Shown piece after piece: positions 29,121-37,395 of a DNA stretch of 64,000 nt. The notes under the pieces are model-generated. The model searched no databases. It saw nothing but the letters and a program-made list of their open reading frames with translations, and was not told the origin of the DNA. The stretch comes from Streptomyces sp. NBC_01306. Its GTDB lineage: Bacteria; Actinomycetota; Actinomycetes; Streptomycetales; Streptomycetaceae. The stretch's first letter is position 1; every line of letters starts with the position of its first letter. The position numbers were made by a program, and so were the translations under genes. The DNA lies in contig NZ_JAPEPC010000001.1 in NCBI RefSeq assembly GCF_026340465.1, forward strand, positions 6,310,501-6,374,500. Reading direction: 5' to 3'.

Positions 29121-30382
29121 GCGATCTCCTTCGTCAGGGTTGCGGACAGTTCGCTCGGTGCGCCGGGTGCCGCTCCGGCCACGACGCCGCGTGCGATCAG
29201 CTCGCGTATCTCCGTTTCGTCCCGGCCCAGTTCGGCCAGGATCCGCCCCGTGTGCTCGCCGGTGTCCGGGGCCGGCGCGGATGTCGAAAGACGGTGGCCG
29301 TCGAGGGAGAACGGCGTGGTGGGCGCCGAGTACCGGCCGTCCGTACCCTCCGGGCCCCGGCAGTCGGCGATCAGCCCGGAGGCGAGCAGGTCCGGGTCCG
29401 TGGTGATCTCGTCGAAGCTCCGGACCGCGCCGCAGACGATGCCGGCCGAGCGCAGCCGCTCCAGGGCTCCCGCACGGTCCAGCCGGCCGAGCGTGGCGTG
29501 CAGGATCGCGAGGAGTTCGTCCCGGTGCGCGACCCGGGCCGAGTTCGAGGAGAAGCGGGCGTCGGACGCCAGCCCGGGACGGCCGATGACCTCGCAGAGC
29601 GCCGCGAACTTCTCCACGGTGTACGCCGAGATCACCAGCGCTCCACCGTCGCGCGTACGGATCAGGTCGGCGGCGGGCGCGGCCAGCGCCTGACCGTTGC
29701 CGCGGCGGCGCGGTGCCCGGCCGGTCATGCCGTGCTCCGTCCACTGCGGCGCCTGGGCGTGCACCACCGCCTCCATCAGCGAGGTCTCGACCACCCGGCC
29801 GCGCCCGTCGGCCGACCGTGCCAGGAGTGCGGCGAGCACCCCGGAGGTCAGGGCCTGCGCGGCCAGGACATCGGTGACTGCGAACCCGACCCGCTGGGGG
29901 TCGCGGTCGGCCTCGCCGGTGAGGTCCATGACGGCGAACTCGGCCTGGGCGGCGATGTCGAGCCCGGCCTGGGCCGCCGAAGGGCCCCGGGAACCGAATC
30001 CGCTCACGAACCCGTAGACCAGCCGGGGGTGGCGGGTCGTCAGGGTGGCGGCGTCGAGTCCCAGCCGGTCCACCACGCCGGGGCGGAAGTTGTGCAGCAG
30101 CACGTCCGCCGTGGCGATCAGGTCCGCGACGATCTCGCCGCTGCCCGGCGCCCGCAGGTCGATCGCCAGACTCCGCTTGGCCCGGTTGTTCGCCCGTACC
30201 ATCGCCATCCCGAAGGTGCCGACGCGCCGCGCCTGATCACCGGCCGGTGGTTCGACCTTGACGACGTCCGCGCCGAGGTCGGCGAGGTTCTGTCCGGCGC
30301 CGGGAGCGGCGATGAACTGGCCGAAGTCCACCACCCGCAGTCCGGTGAGCGGCCGGGACCCGGCCGGGTGGGCGGTGGTCAT
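29117..30382 (-). CDS. CaiB/BaiF-type (family III) CoA transferase
   Basis: The 421-residue protein moves CoA from a donor such as succinyl-CoA to a carboxylic acid. Family III features are LTGLRVVDFGQFIAAPGAGQ at the N terminus, NNRAKRSLAIDLR, and GLDIAAQAEFAVMDLTGE, whose Asp is the catalytic nucleophile. It overlaps the MFS gene upstream and the acyl-CoA dehydrogenase downstream by four bases (ATGA both times), so the three proteins are made together. Its likely job is to activate the substrate imported by the MFS protein for the dehydrogenase. Confidence 0.92.
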   Translation of the reverse strand: MTTAHPAGSRPLTGLRVVDFGQFIAAPGAGQNLADLGADVVKVEPPAGDQARRVGTFGMAMVRANNRAKRSLAIDLRAPGSGEIVADLIATADVLLHNFRPGVVDRLGLDAATLTTRHPRLVYGFVSGFGSRGPSAAQAGLDIAAQAEFAVMDLTGEADRDPQRVGFAVTDVLAAQALTSGVLAALLARSADGRGRVVETSLMEAVVHAQAPQWTEHGMTGRAPRRRGNGQALAAPAADLIRTRDGGALVISAYTVEKFAALCEVIGRPGLASDARFSSNSARVAHRDELLAILHATLGRLDRAGALERLRSAGIVCGAVRSFDEITTDPDLLASGLIADCRGPEGTDGRYSAPTTPFSLDGHRLSTSAPAPDTGEHTGRILAELGRDETEIRELIARGVVAGAAPGAPSELSATLTKEIA

Positions 30383-31749
30383 CGGGTCACCCCTTTCGTC
30401 GCCCGGCGCCGGGCGGTCTCGGCGAGCAGGGTCTCGCGTGAACGGGCGGGGTCGAGGAGCAGGCCGCCGCCGACCGCGAGGACACAGATCGCGATACCTG
30501 TGAGCAGGAAGCCGTGGTCGTAGCCGTCGGCGACGGTCGTACCGGCATCCACGACCGCCCCGAGCGCCCAGGGCGCGACGATCCCGGCGAGGCTGTAGAG
30601 GGCGCTGCTGCACCCGAAGAAACCCGCACGGTGCTTGCGGGGCAGGAAGTCGGCCGCTCCGGCGAAGGTGATCGCGAAGGCGACGCTGTTGATCGAGAAG
30701 GAGACGACCACCAGCGCGAGTTGGAGCCCGCCCGGCGGCAGCCGGCTGAAGACGATCATCGAAAGGCCCGAGACGCACAGCAGGCCCATCGTCAGGTGGC
30801 TGCGCGCGACCCGGGAGGAGAAGCCGGCCTTCAGCAGTCTGCCCGACACCAGCCCGGCGGCGAGCAGGACCACGATGTCCAGCCCGTACGGCAGGGTGGC
30901 GAGCAGGCCGACGGTCGACTGCGAGTACCCCATGCCCTGGTGCAGGAAGGACGGCAGCCAGGCCACCTTCAACGACGTGATCAGGTAACCGGACGAGCAG
31001 AGCAGTGCCACCCCCCAGAAACTGCGGTTCCGCAGCAGCGAGACGAAGGGGACATCGATGCCGGCGTTCGGATCGTCGGCGACGGCCGAGGGGCGGGCGC
31101 CGGTGATGCGCAGCCGCCGCGCCCCCGGCTCGTGCCGGGTCGCCCACAGCCACACCGCGAACCAGAGCAGACCGGCCGCGATCAGCACGGCGAACCCCGT
31201 GTGCCAGTTCCAGGTCACGATCAGCCAGGTCAGCGCCGGTGTCGCGACCAGCGGGCCCAGCGACGAACCGGAGTTGACCACGGCGCCGGCGAACGCGCGC
31301 CGCTGCGGGGCGAACCGGTCCATGACGATCGACTGGCACAGCGCGAACGCGGGCCCTTCGAAGAACCCCAGGGCGATCCGCGACATGAGCAGCACACCGA
31401 GCGTGGTGGGCGCCGTCAGGGGGGCCATGCTGACCAGCCAGGCAGCCATCAGCAGCGCCGCCGACCACCGCCAGCTGATCCGGCGGACGGCCACGGTCAG
31501 CAGGACCGCGCCCACCGCGAACAGCCAGAAGAAGGAGCTCGACACCATGCCGTACTGGCTCGCGCTGAGGCCGAGGTCGGCCTCGATGTCGGGAGCCGCC
31601 ACACCGATCGCGGCCTTGTCGGCGAAGTTCAACGTGAAGAAGGCCAGCAACAGGCCGATGATCAGCCAGTCCCTCGCCGGGACGCCTGCGCGGGTGTTTC
31701 GCGTGAGGTCCTGCTCGGGGATCGCCCGCGGTGCCGTGTTTGCGCTCAT
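30379..31749 (-). CDS. MFS transporter of the organic-acid type
   Basis: The 456-residue protein has about 12 membrane helices and MFS features such as DKAAIGVAAPDIEADLGLS in helix 1 and RFAPQRRAFAGAVVNSGSSL after helix 4; the pattern suggests the anion:cation symporter subfamily that takes up aromatic or other organic acids. The start at 31749 is chosen because GGAGG lies five bases ahead (31759-31755). It is first in the operon with CoA transferase and acyl-CoA dehydrogenase. Confidence 0.88.
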   Translation of the reverse strand: MSANTAPRAIPEQDLTRNTRAGVPARDWLIIGLLLAFFTLNFADKAAIGVAAPDIEADLGLSASQYGMVSSSFFWLFAVGAVLLTVAVRRISWRWSAALLMAAWLVSMAPLTAPTTLGVLLMSRIALGFFEGPAFALCQSIVMDRFAPQRRAFAGAVVNSGSSLGPLVATPALTWLIVTWNWHTGFAVLIAAGLLWFAVWLWATRHEPGARRLRITGARPSAVADDPNAGIDVPFVSLLRNRSFWGVALLCSSGYLITSLKVAWLPSFLHQGMGYSQSTVGLLATLPYGLDIVVLLAAGLVSGRLLKAGFSSRVARSHLTMGLLCVSGLSMIVFSRLPPGGLQLALVVVSFSINSVAFAITFAGAADFLPRKHRAGFFGCSSALYSLAGIVAPWALGAVVDAGTTVADGYDHGFLLTGIAICVLAVGGGLLLDPARSRETLLAETARRRATKGVTR

Positions 31750-31840
31750 GTTCACCTCCGGACACTTGGGCTACGGGAACGTGCCGTGCGTCACACAGCA
31801 CACCGTGGTGCGGGAGGGCGAACAAGGCCGGATCGGCTCA

Positions 31841-31869
31841 GGGTCACTTCGGCAATTCCGAAGTGACCC
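31841..31869. promoter_or_regulatory. 12-bp inverted repeat between symporter and MFS operon
   Basis: GGGTCACTTCGG at 31841-31852 and its complement at 31858-31869 enclose CAATT. The inner part TTCGG-N5-CCGAA has the T-N11-A geometry of LysR sites, and it lies about 90 bases upstream of the MFS start. It could equally be the terminator of the symporter gene that ends at 31920. Confidence 0.5.
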
Positions 31870-31919
31870 CGCGCGGCAGCCGGGCGTGGGCGTCGGGCGA
31901 GGGGGTGGTGTGGCCGCGG

Positions 31920-32969
31920 TCAGCCGGTTCGAAGGGCGTCCGGCACCGGAGCCGCGGCGGTCTCCGCCTTCCGGGACCGGTACGACATCCAGGCCGCGAC
32001 CAGGGCCCCGGACACGTTGTGCCAGACCGAGAAGATCGCCGCGGGGAGCGCCGCCAGCGGGCTGAAGTGGGCGGTGGCCAGGGAAGCGGCCAGGCCCGAG
32101 TTCTGCATACCCACCTCGAAGGCCATCGCCCGGCTCCCCGGCTTCCCGAGACCGGCCGCCTTGCCCGCGCCGTAACCGAGCAGCAGGCCGAGACCGTTGT
32201 GGAGGACGACGGCCAGCAGCACCATCGCCGCAGCCGACTTGATCGCCGTCGCGCTGCCGCCCACCACGACCGCGACGATGACCGCCACGGTGACGGCCGA
32301 GAGCCAGGGCAGCGCGCCCAGCACCCGGTCCACGTAACGGCCCGCCAGGAACCGAACCGTCAGTCCCGCCAGCACCGGCAGCAGCACCGTCTTGAGGATG
32401 TCGGTCATCATCGAGCCCGCGTCGACCGGCAGATAGGCGCCCGCGAGCAGCAGCGTCAGCGGCGGCGTGACCAGCGGGGCGAGGACCGTCGAGACGGTGG
32501 CCACCGAGACCGAGAGCGCGACGTCGCCGCGCGCCAGATAGGTGACCACGTTGGACGCCGTGCCGCTCGGCGCGCAGCCGACCAGGATGACGCCGGCCGC
32601 CAACTGCGGCGAGAGACCGAGAACATGGGCGATCAGCCAGCCGAGTCCCGGCATGATCACATAGTGCGCGACCAGGCCGAGCCCCACGGCCCACGGCCGT
32701 TTCGCCACACCCTGGAAGTCCACCTTGGTCATGGTCAGTCCCATGCAGAACATGACCACGCCCAGCAGATACGGGACGGAGACGCTCCACCCCGCGAAGG
32801 TGTCCGGGGACGCCAGGCCTATCGCCCCCGCCACCAGGACGAGTACGGGGAAGACCGTGACCGCGCGGCGGGCCGCCCGGTCGGTGGCGCCGGCGGTGCC
32901 GGTCGTACCGGCGGATTCCTGGATCACTTGTTCGTTCTGCACCTGAGTGATGCAACGCTGCTCGCGCAC
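31920..32969 (-). CDS. bile acid:sodium symporter (BASS) family protein
   Basis: The 349-residue membrane protein has nine to ten hydrophobic helices and the BASS motifs GVILVGCAPSGTASNVVTYLA and EVGMQNSGLAASLATAHF, which form the crossed Na+ and substrate site. Bacterial members import organic anions such as pantoate or sulfonates. The first 38 residues are polar and the start is uncertain; GTG 32969 is used because GGCGG lies just ahead, and GTG 32942 is an alternative. It follows the PfkB kinase gene by 31 bases in the same direction, so it may belong to that operon. Confidence 0.85.
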   Translation of the reverse strand: MREQRCITQVQNEQVIQESAGTTGTAGATDRAARRAVTVFPVLVLVAGAIGLASPDTFAGWSVSVPYLLGVVMFCMGLTMTKVDFQGVAKRPWAVGLGLVAHYVIMPGLGWLIAHVLGLSPQLAAGVILVGCAPSGTASNVVTYLARGDVALSVSVATVSTVLAPLVTPPLTLLLAGAYLPVDAGSMMTDILKTVLLPVLAGLTVRFLAGRYVDRVLGALPWLSAVTVAVIVAVVVGGSATAIKSAAAMVLLAVVLHNGLGLLLGYGAGKAAGLGKPGSRAMAFEVGMQNSGLAASLATAHFSPLAALPAAIFSVWHNVSGALVAAWMSYRSRKAETAAAPVPDALRTG

Positions 32970-33000
32970 TCCGCCGCAATCCCGTCTCGTTATGTGGTCT

Positions 33001-33990
33001 TTACATCGATTGTGCGGGCAGCGCGGCCAGCCGCTCCGCCAGCGGGTCGTCGCCGAGGAACGCCACCAGCTCCGCGAGGCCGGGGGCGGTCGCCGGACCG
33101 CGCCGGGTCACCGCGCAGGCCGCCGACGCGTTGGCGCCGCGTGCCGCCGACAGCGGGTCGAGACCCCTGCCGAGCAGGGCGAGGAACGCCCCGACATGGG
33201 CGTCGCCCGCACCGTTGCTGTCGACCGCCTCGACCGCGAAGCCCGGCACATGGACCGGCTCAGCACCCGGCGCCGCCAGCACGCAGCCGTCCTTGTCCGC
33301 GCGCACCAGCACCCCCGCGCCGGCCGGGAGCCGCTCGCGCAGCGCGGCGGCGGCCCGGCCGGGATCCGCGTGCCCGGTCAGCAGCCGCCCCTCGCGGGCG
33401 TTGCAGCTGAGCCAGTCGGCCCGTGCCAGGACCGGATCCAGGATCTCGCCGGGGATGTCGGCGACCAGCGGGCCCGGGTCGAAGCAGACCGTGACCCCGG
33501 CCGGCAGTCCGCCGGTGAAGCGGGCGAGCAGCGGGCCGTTCACCGGCATGACCAGGCCGTACCCGGACAGCTGGACCAGGTCGCCGTCCCTGAGCCGCCC
33601 GGCCACCACGGCCAGTTCCGCCGCGGTCAGCCGGGCGTCGACCCCGAAGCTGGTCACGAACGTGCGCTCGCCCCCGGCGTCCACCAGCGCCACGCAGAAG
33701 CCGGTGTCGCCGTCCTCGCGGACCGGCAGCACGGTCCGTACGCCCTCGGCGGCCAGCGCCTCCCGTACGAGATCGCCGTGCGGGCCCGTACCGTGCAGCC
33801 CCGCGTACACCGCGTCCGTACCGAGCCTGCGGGCCGCGACCAGGGTGTTGAACCCGCCGCCCGCCGTCCGGGACACGTGCGAGCCGATGACATCGCCGCC
33901 CCGCTCGGGCAGCGCGGGGATCTCGATCACCAGGTCCACGATGACGTTTCCGGCGAGGACCAGGCGGGGGGTGAGCGGGCGGGGGTTCAT
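33001..33990 (-). CDS. PfkB-family sugar/nucleoside kinase
   Basis: The 329-residue kinase has the ribokinase fold: the N-terminal strand LVLAGNVIVDLVIEIPALPE, GG in RTAGGGFNTLVAARRLG, and the C-terminal anion-hole motif DSNGAGDAHVGAF at 257-269 with catalytic Asp263 (DTxGAGD with Thr and x replaced by Ser and Asn). Family members phosphorylate ribose, nucleosides or related sugars. It overlaps the NCS1 permease gene by four bases and sits in an operon with an ADP-ribosylglycohydrolase and a GntR regulator, so a nucleoside or ribosyl compound is the likely substrate. Confidence 0.88.
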   Translation of the reverse strand: MNPRPLTPRLVLAGNVIVDLVIEIPALPERGGDVIGSHVSRTAGGGFNTLVAARRLGTDAVYAGLHGTGPHGDLVREALAAEGVRTVLPVREDGDTGFCVALVDAGGERTFVTSFGVDARLTAAELAVVAGRLRDGDLVQLSGYGLVMPVNGPLLARFTGGLPAGVTVCFDPGPLVADIPGEILDPVLARADWLSCNAREGRLLTGHADPGRAAAALRERLPAGAGVLVRADKDGCVLAAPGAEPVHVPGFAVEAVDSNGAGDAHVGAFLALLGRGLDPLSAARGANASAACAVTRRGPATAPGLAELVAFLGDDPLAERLAALPAQSM

Positions 33991-35453
33991 CGGACGGCCT
34001 CCTCAAGGGCGGGCTCAGGGACGGCGGCGGTCACCGGGGAGCGGCGGCCGGCCAGGAAGTAGACGGCGGCGCCGACCGCCATGGAGACGGCCCAGCCGAG
34101 GCCGTTGGTGCCGAACCAGCTTCCGGCCAGCGGGCCGGAGAACCAGACGTCGTCCTTGCCGGTGGACGCCTCGGTGAAGAGCAGCCCCGCCACGATCGCG
34201 GCGACCCAGGCGAGCACGGCCGGCAGCCGGAAGCCGCCGGTGTACCAGTAACCGCTGGTGCGGGTGGTGTCCATCAGGGCCGCGTCGTCGTACGTACGGC
34301 CGCGCAGCGTGTCCACGGCGATCACCCCGATCCACGCGGAGATCGGCACGGCCAGCAGGGTCAGGAAGGTGGAGAAGGGCCCGTAGAAGTCACCGGCGAC
34401 CAGCATGAAGTAGATGCCGCCGAGGAACATCAGGACGACGTCGACGAGCACCGCGGCGGCCCGCGGCACCTTCAGCCCCAGCGTGATCATGGTGAGGCCG
34501 GCCGAGTAGGTGGAGAGGTGGTTGGACATCAGGAGTCCGCCGAACGCCGCGATCAGATAAGGGATCGCCATCCAGGACGGGAGCATCGCGTTGATGGCGG
34601 CGACCGGGTCCGACGCCGTGGCGAGGGCCGGGTCGCCCGCGGTCAGCAGCGAACCCAGCGAGATCAGCAGCACCAGCGGGATACCGGCACCGAAGGCGGA
34701 CGCGCTGATCAGCCGGGAGCCCCGCACCGAGCGCGGGAGGTAGCGGGCGTAGTCCGCGCCCGCGTTGGCCCAGCCGATGCCGGTGCCCGCCGCGATGAAC
34801 CCGATCCCCGCGATGACACCGCTGGTGGGTCCGGACGGCGTGTGCAGCACCTTGGACCAGTCGACGGTCGCGACCAGGAAACCCATCACGACCAGGTTCA
34901 GTACGCCGAAGAGGACCGTGGCCCACTTGTTGATCCACATGATGGTGGCGTGGCCGAGGCCGCTGATCAGCAGGGTGCAGGCGATGAAGACCAGCAGACA
35001 GACCACGGTGAGGACGGTGTTTTTGTGCACCCCGAAGGCGACCCCGAGCAGCGCAAGGAGCGCGTAGGCGGCGGTGGTCGTCGTGATCGTCTCCCAGCCC
35101 ACCCGGCTCAGCCAGGTGATCAGGGTCGGACCCGCGTTGCCGCGCTGCCCGAAGACCGCCCTGGACAGCGTGAGTGCGGGGGCTCCGCCCTTCTGGCCCG
35201 CGATGCTCAACGCGCCGACCAGCGCGAACGAGCCGAACGAACCCACGACGGCGACCAGCGCCGCCTGCCAGATGTTCAGGCCGCGGAAGGCGACCAGCGT
35301 CGCACCGAGCGGCAGCCCGAGGAGCGAGATATTGGCGGCGAACCAGGTCCAGAACATCTGGCTCGCACGGCCATGGCGTTCACTGTCGGGGACCGGTTCG
35401 ATCCCCCGGGTCTCCACGGTGCCGACGCGATCGTTCTTCGTTGAAGCGGCCAT
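33987..35453 (-). CDS. NCS1-family purine/cytosine permease
   Basis: The 488-residue protein has about 12 membrane helices. NCS1 features include FWTWFAANISLLGLPLGATL in helix 1, the helix 3 region GNAGPTLITWLSRVGWETIT, and GTGIGWANAGADYARYLPR in helix 6, typical of cytosine, allantoin and hydantoin carriers. The start at 35453 has AAGGAGG seven bases ahead. It lies 66 bases after the ADP-ribosylglycohydrolase gene and overlaps the kinase gene, so the transporter and kinase are translated together. The substrate is most likely a nucleobase or nucleoside. Confidence 0.9.
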   Translation of the reverse strand: MAASTKNDRVGTVETRGIEPVPDSERHGRASQMFWTWFAANISLLGLPLGATLVAFRGLNIWQAALVAVVGSFGSFALVGALSIAGQKGGAPALTLSRAVFGQRGNAGPTLITWLSRVGWETITTTTAAYALLALLGVAFGVHKNTVLTVVCLLVFIACTLLISGLGHATIMWINKWATVLFGVLNLVVMGFLVATVDWSKVLHTPSGPTSGVIAGIGFIAAGTGIGWANAGADYARYLPRSVRGSRLISASAFGAGIPLVLLISLGSLLTAGDPALATASDPVAAINAMLPSWMAIPYLIAAFGGLLMSNHLSTYSAGLTMITLGLKVPRAAAVLVDVVLMFLGGIYFMLVAGDFYGPFSTFLTLLAVPISAWIGVIAVDTLRGRTYDDAALMDTTRTSGYWYTGGFRLPAVLAWVAAIVAGLLFTEASTGKDDVWFSGPLAGSWFGTNGLGWAVSMAVGAAVYFLAGRRSPVTAAVPEPALEEAVR

Positions 35454-35519
35454 GACGGAACCTCCTTGCACGGTGTGTTGCGGGAATGGGGGCGATGCGG
35501 GAACGGGGGAACGCGGGGC

Positions 35520-36518
35520 TCAGCGGAGCGCGAGCAGCGCGTCGGCCAGTGGCTCCAGCGCGAGGCCGTTGACGGCCCGGAGCGTGCGTACGGCATCGGG
35601 CGGCAGGCCCGCCAGCCCGCGCACGGACCCGGCGACGGCGCCTGCGATGGCCGCGATGGTGTCGCTGTCGCCGCCGAGGTTGGCGGCGAGCAGGGTGCTG
35701 CGCCAGGGGTCGCCACCGGTCAGCGCGAGGACGGCGAAGGCCGCGGGGACGGACTCCTGGCTGGCCACGCTGGTGCCGATGAGCGCGACGATACGGTCGA
35801 GGGCTTCGGCCTCGTCCAGGCCGCTCACCAGCTCGCGGGCCCAGCCGATCCGGGCGGAGATGTCCGCCCCGGCGATCCAGTTGCCGCGGGCGGCTCCCGC
35901 GCGGGCCGCGGTGACCGCCGCCGCGAAGGCGTCGTCCAGCGTACCCCCCGCGACTCCGGTGCTCACCGCTGCCGCGACGGCCGCTGCGCCCGCGATCCCC
36001 ACGTTCGTGTCGTGGGTGACCTGGCAGGACTCCACGACCCGGTCGAGGAACCGGGGCAGCGGCTGCACGGCGGAGGCGATGCCGACGGGGGTGACGCGCA
36101 TGGCGGCGCCGTTGGTGGTGCCGTACCTGCCCGCCTCCTTGATGTCCGCGCCGCCCGCCACCGCGTCGAGAGCCGCCTTGGTGGAGGGGCCGAGCAGGTC
36201 GAAGGAGCCCTTGGCCTTCATCTCCTTCTCCCAGGCGAGCAGTTCAGCGGCGAACCGGAGCGGGTCGATGTGCCCGCCGCCCTCCACCAGCAGCCGGCCC
36301 ACGATGACCGCCTGGTCGGTGTCGTCGGTGACCGATCCCGCGGGCATCCCGGCGCTGACCGGGTTGTCGTGCTGCGCGGGTTCGAAGCCGGTGATGCTGC
36401 CGTAGACCCGTACGACGTCCTCACGGGACATCACCTGGGTGGGCATGCCCAGGGCGTCCCCGAGGGCGAGGCCGTAGAGGGCGCCGAGGGCGCGGTCGAG
36501 CTGGTGCGGGTCGGTCAT
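35520..36518 (-). CDS. ADP-ribosylglycohydrolase-family hydrolase
   Basis: The 332-residue protein carries both dimetal motifs of the DraG/ARH family: GDALGMPTQV with SVTDDTDQAVIVG in the N-terminal part and NLGGDSDTIAAIAGA near the C terminus. DraG removes ADP-ribose from protein arginines, but many bacterial homologues act on small N-ribosyl compounds. The operon partners (nucleobase permease, PfkB kinase, GntR) favour a small-molecule N-glycosidase role. It overlaps the GntR gene by four bases (ATGA). Confidence 0.9.
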   Translation of the reverse strand: MTDPHQLDRALGALYGLALGDALGMPTQVMSREDVVRVYGSITGFEPAQHDNPVSAGMPAGSVTDDTDQAVIVGRLLVEGGGHIDPLRFAAELLAWEKEMKAKGSFDLLGPSTKAALDAVAGGADIKEAGRYGTTNGAAMRVTPVGIASAVQPLPRFLDRVVESCQVTHDTNVGIAGAAAVAAAVSTGVAGGTLDDAFAAAVTAARAGAARGNWIAGADISARIGWARELVSGLDEAEALDRIVALIGTSVASQESVPAAFAVLALTGGDPWRSTLLAANLGGDSDTIAAIAGAVAGSVRGLAGLPPDAVRTLRAVNGLALEPLADALLALR

Positions 36519-37237
36519 GCGTGGCCTCCTCGGCCGGTGGTGCGGACGTGCAACTGGAACCGGGACGGGTCGAGCAGGCTGGTGACCTGCTCCACGACGG
36601 AGCCGTCGGCGGCCCGGAACACCTGGGACTGGTGGAGGAATGCCTCACCGGGGGAGCGGCGCAGCGTGGCGGCGTCGGCCTCGTCGATGCCGGAGACCGA
36701 GATCCGGGCCTCGCCGGAGTCGGCGATCCGGCCCGCCGCGACGAGCGCCTTGTGCAGTGAACCGTCCTCCAGGCCGCGCTCGGCCAGCCCGGCGAGCGCG
36801 CCGACCGCGGGCACCCGGCTGCGCTCCAGCGAGATGCCGCGCCCGTCGGGCAGCCGCCTCACGCGGTCCAGGGCGATGAACCCGGTGGCCGCCAGACCGA
36901 GTGCGGCGGCGAGCCGCTGATCGGTGACGGTCTCGAACCGGAGTACCTCGGTGGTCAGTTCGGTGCCCTGGTCGGCGAGGGCCTGGGTCCAGCCGAGCCG
37001 GTTGTCCAGCGGTGTCCCGTCGAAGGTGACGAACGAGCCGATGCCGGCGTGGGTGGCGATCAGACCCTGCTCGCCGAGCTCGTTCAGCGCCTGCCGCACG
37101 GTGGTGCGGCTGACCCCGAAGCGTTCCCGCAGGGTGTGCTCGCCCGGCAGCTTGCTGCCGTCGGCGTGCACACCGGCGCGGATCTCCTCGGCGAGGATGC
37201 GTGAGATGCGGTGATGCTTATGAACCTGTCCAGGCAT
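36515..37237 (-). CDS. GntR/HutC-family regulator with UTRA domain
   Basis: The 240-residue protein has a GntR winged helix (about 8-72, KLPGEHTLRERFGVSRTTVR followed by LNELGEQGLIATHAGIGSFV) and a UTRA ligand domain (about 85-240, LDRVRRLPDGRGISLERSRV). The start is the ATG at 37237, which gives MPGQVHKHHRISRIL. There is no ribosome-binding site; TACTTT at 37249-37244 on the minus strand lies seven bases ahead, so the message may be leaderless. It is the first gene of the ADP-ribosylglycohydrolase/permease/kinase operon and should repress it until a sugar or nucleoside phosphate is present. It is divergent from argG. Confidence 0.88.
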   Translation of the reverse strand: MPGQVHKHHRISRILAEEIRAGVHADGSKLPGEHTLRERFGVSRTTVRQALNELGEQGLIATHAGIGSFVTFDGTPLDNRLGWTQALADQGTELTTEVLRFETVTDQRLAAALGLAATGFIALDRVRRLPDGRGISLERSRVPAVGALAGLAERGLEDGSLHKALVAAGRIADSGEARISVSGIDEADAATLRRSPGEAFLHQSQVFRAADGSVVEQVTSLLDPSRFQLHVRTTGRGGHA

Positions 37238-37330
37238 GTCTAGAAAGTAAGCGGAGTTCACCCTTCCAGTCCATGGTTCACGGCGAAAACTTTTCTGGAC
37301 CTCCTGTGGCGACATCGCTCACCTGCGCTT

Positions 37331-37367
37331 TTGACAAGTCATACGGAGTTCTGCATAGTTATGCCTA
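37331..37367 (+). promoter_or_regulatory. argG promoter with ARG box
   Basis: TTGACA (37331-37336), a 17-base spacer and CATAGT (37354-37359) form the promoter. The palindrome GCATAGTTATGC at 37353-37364 overlaps the -10 and resembles an ARG box; TCATACGGAGTTCTGCATA upstream supplies a possible second box, as ahead of argC. Confidence 0.75.
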
Positions 37368-37395
37368 CCAGTGATTGCACCGTAAGGAGAAGCCC

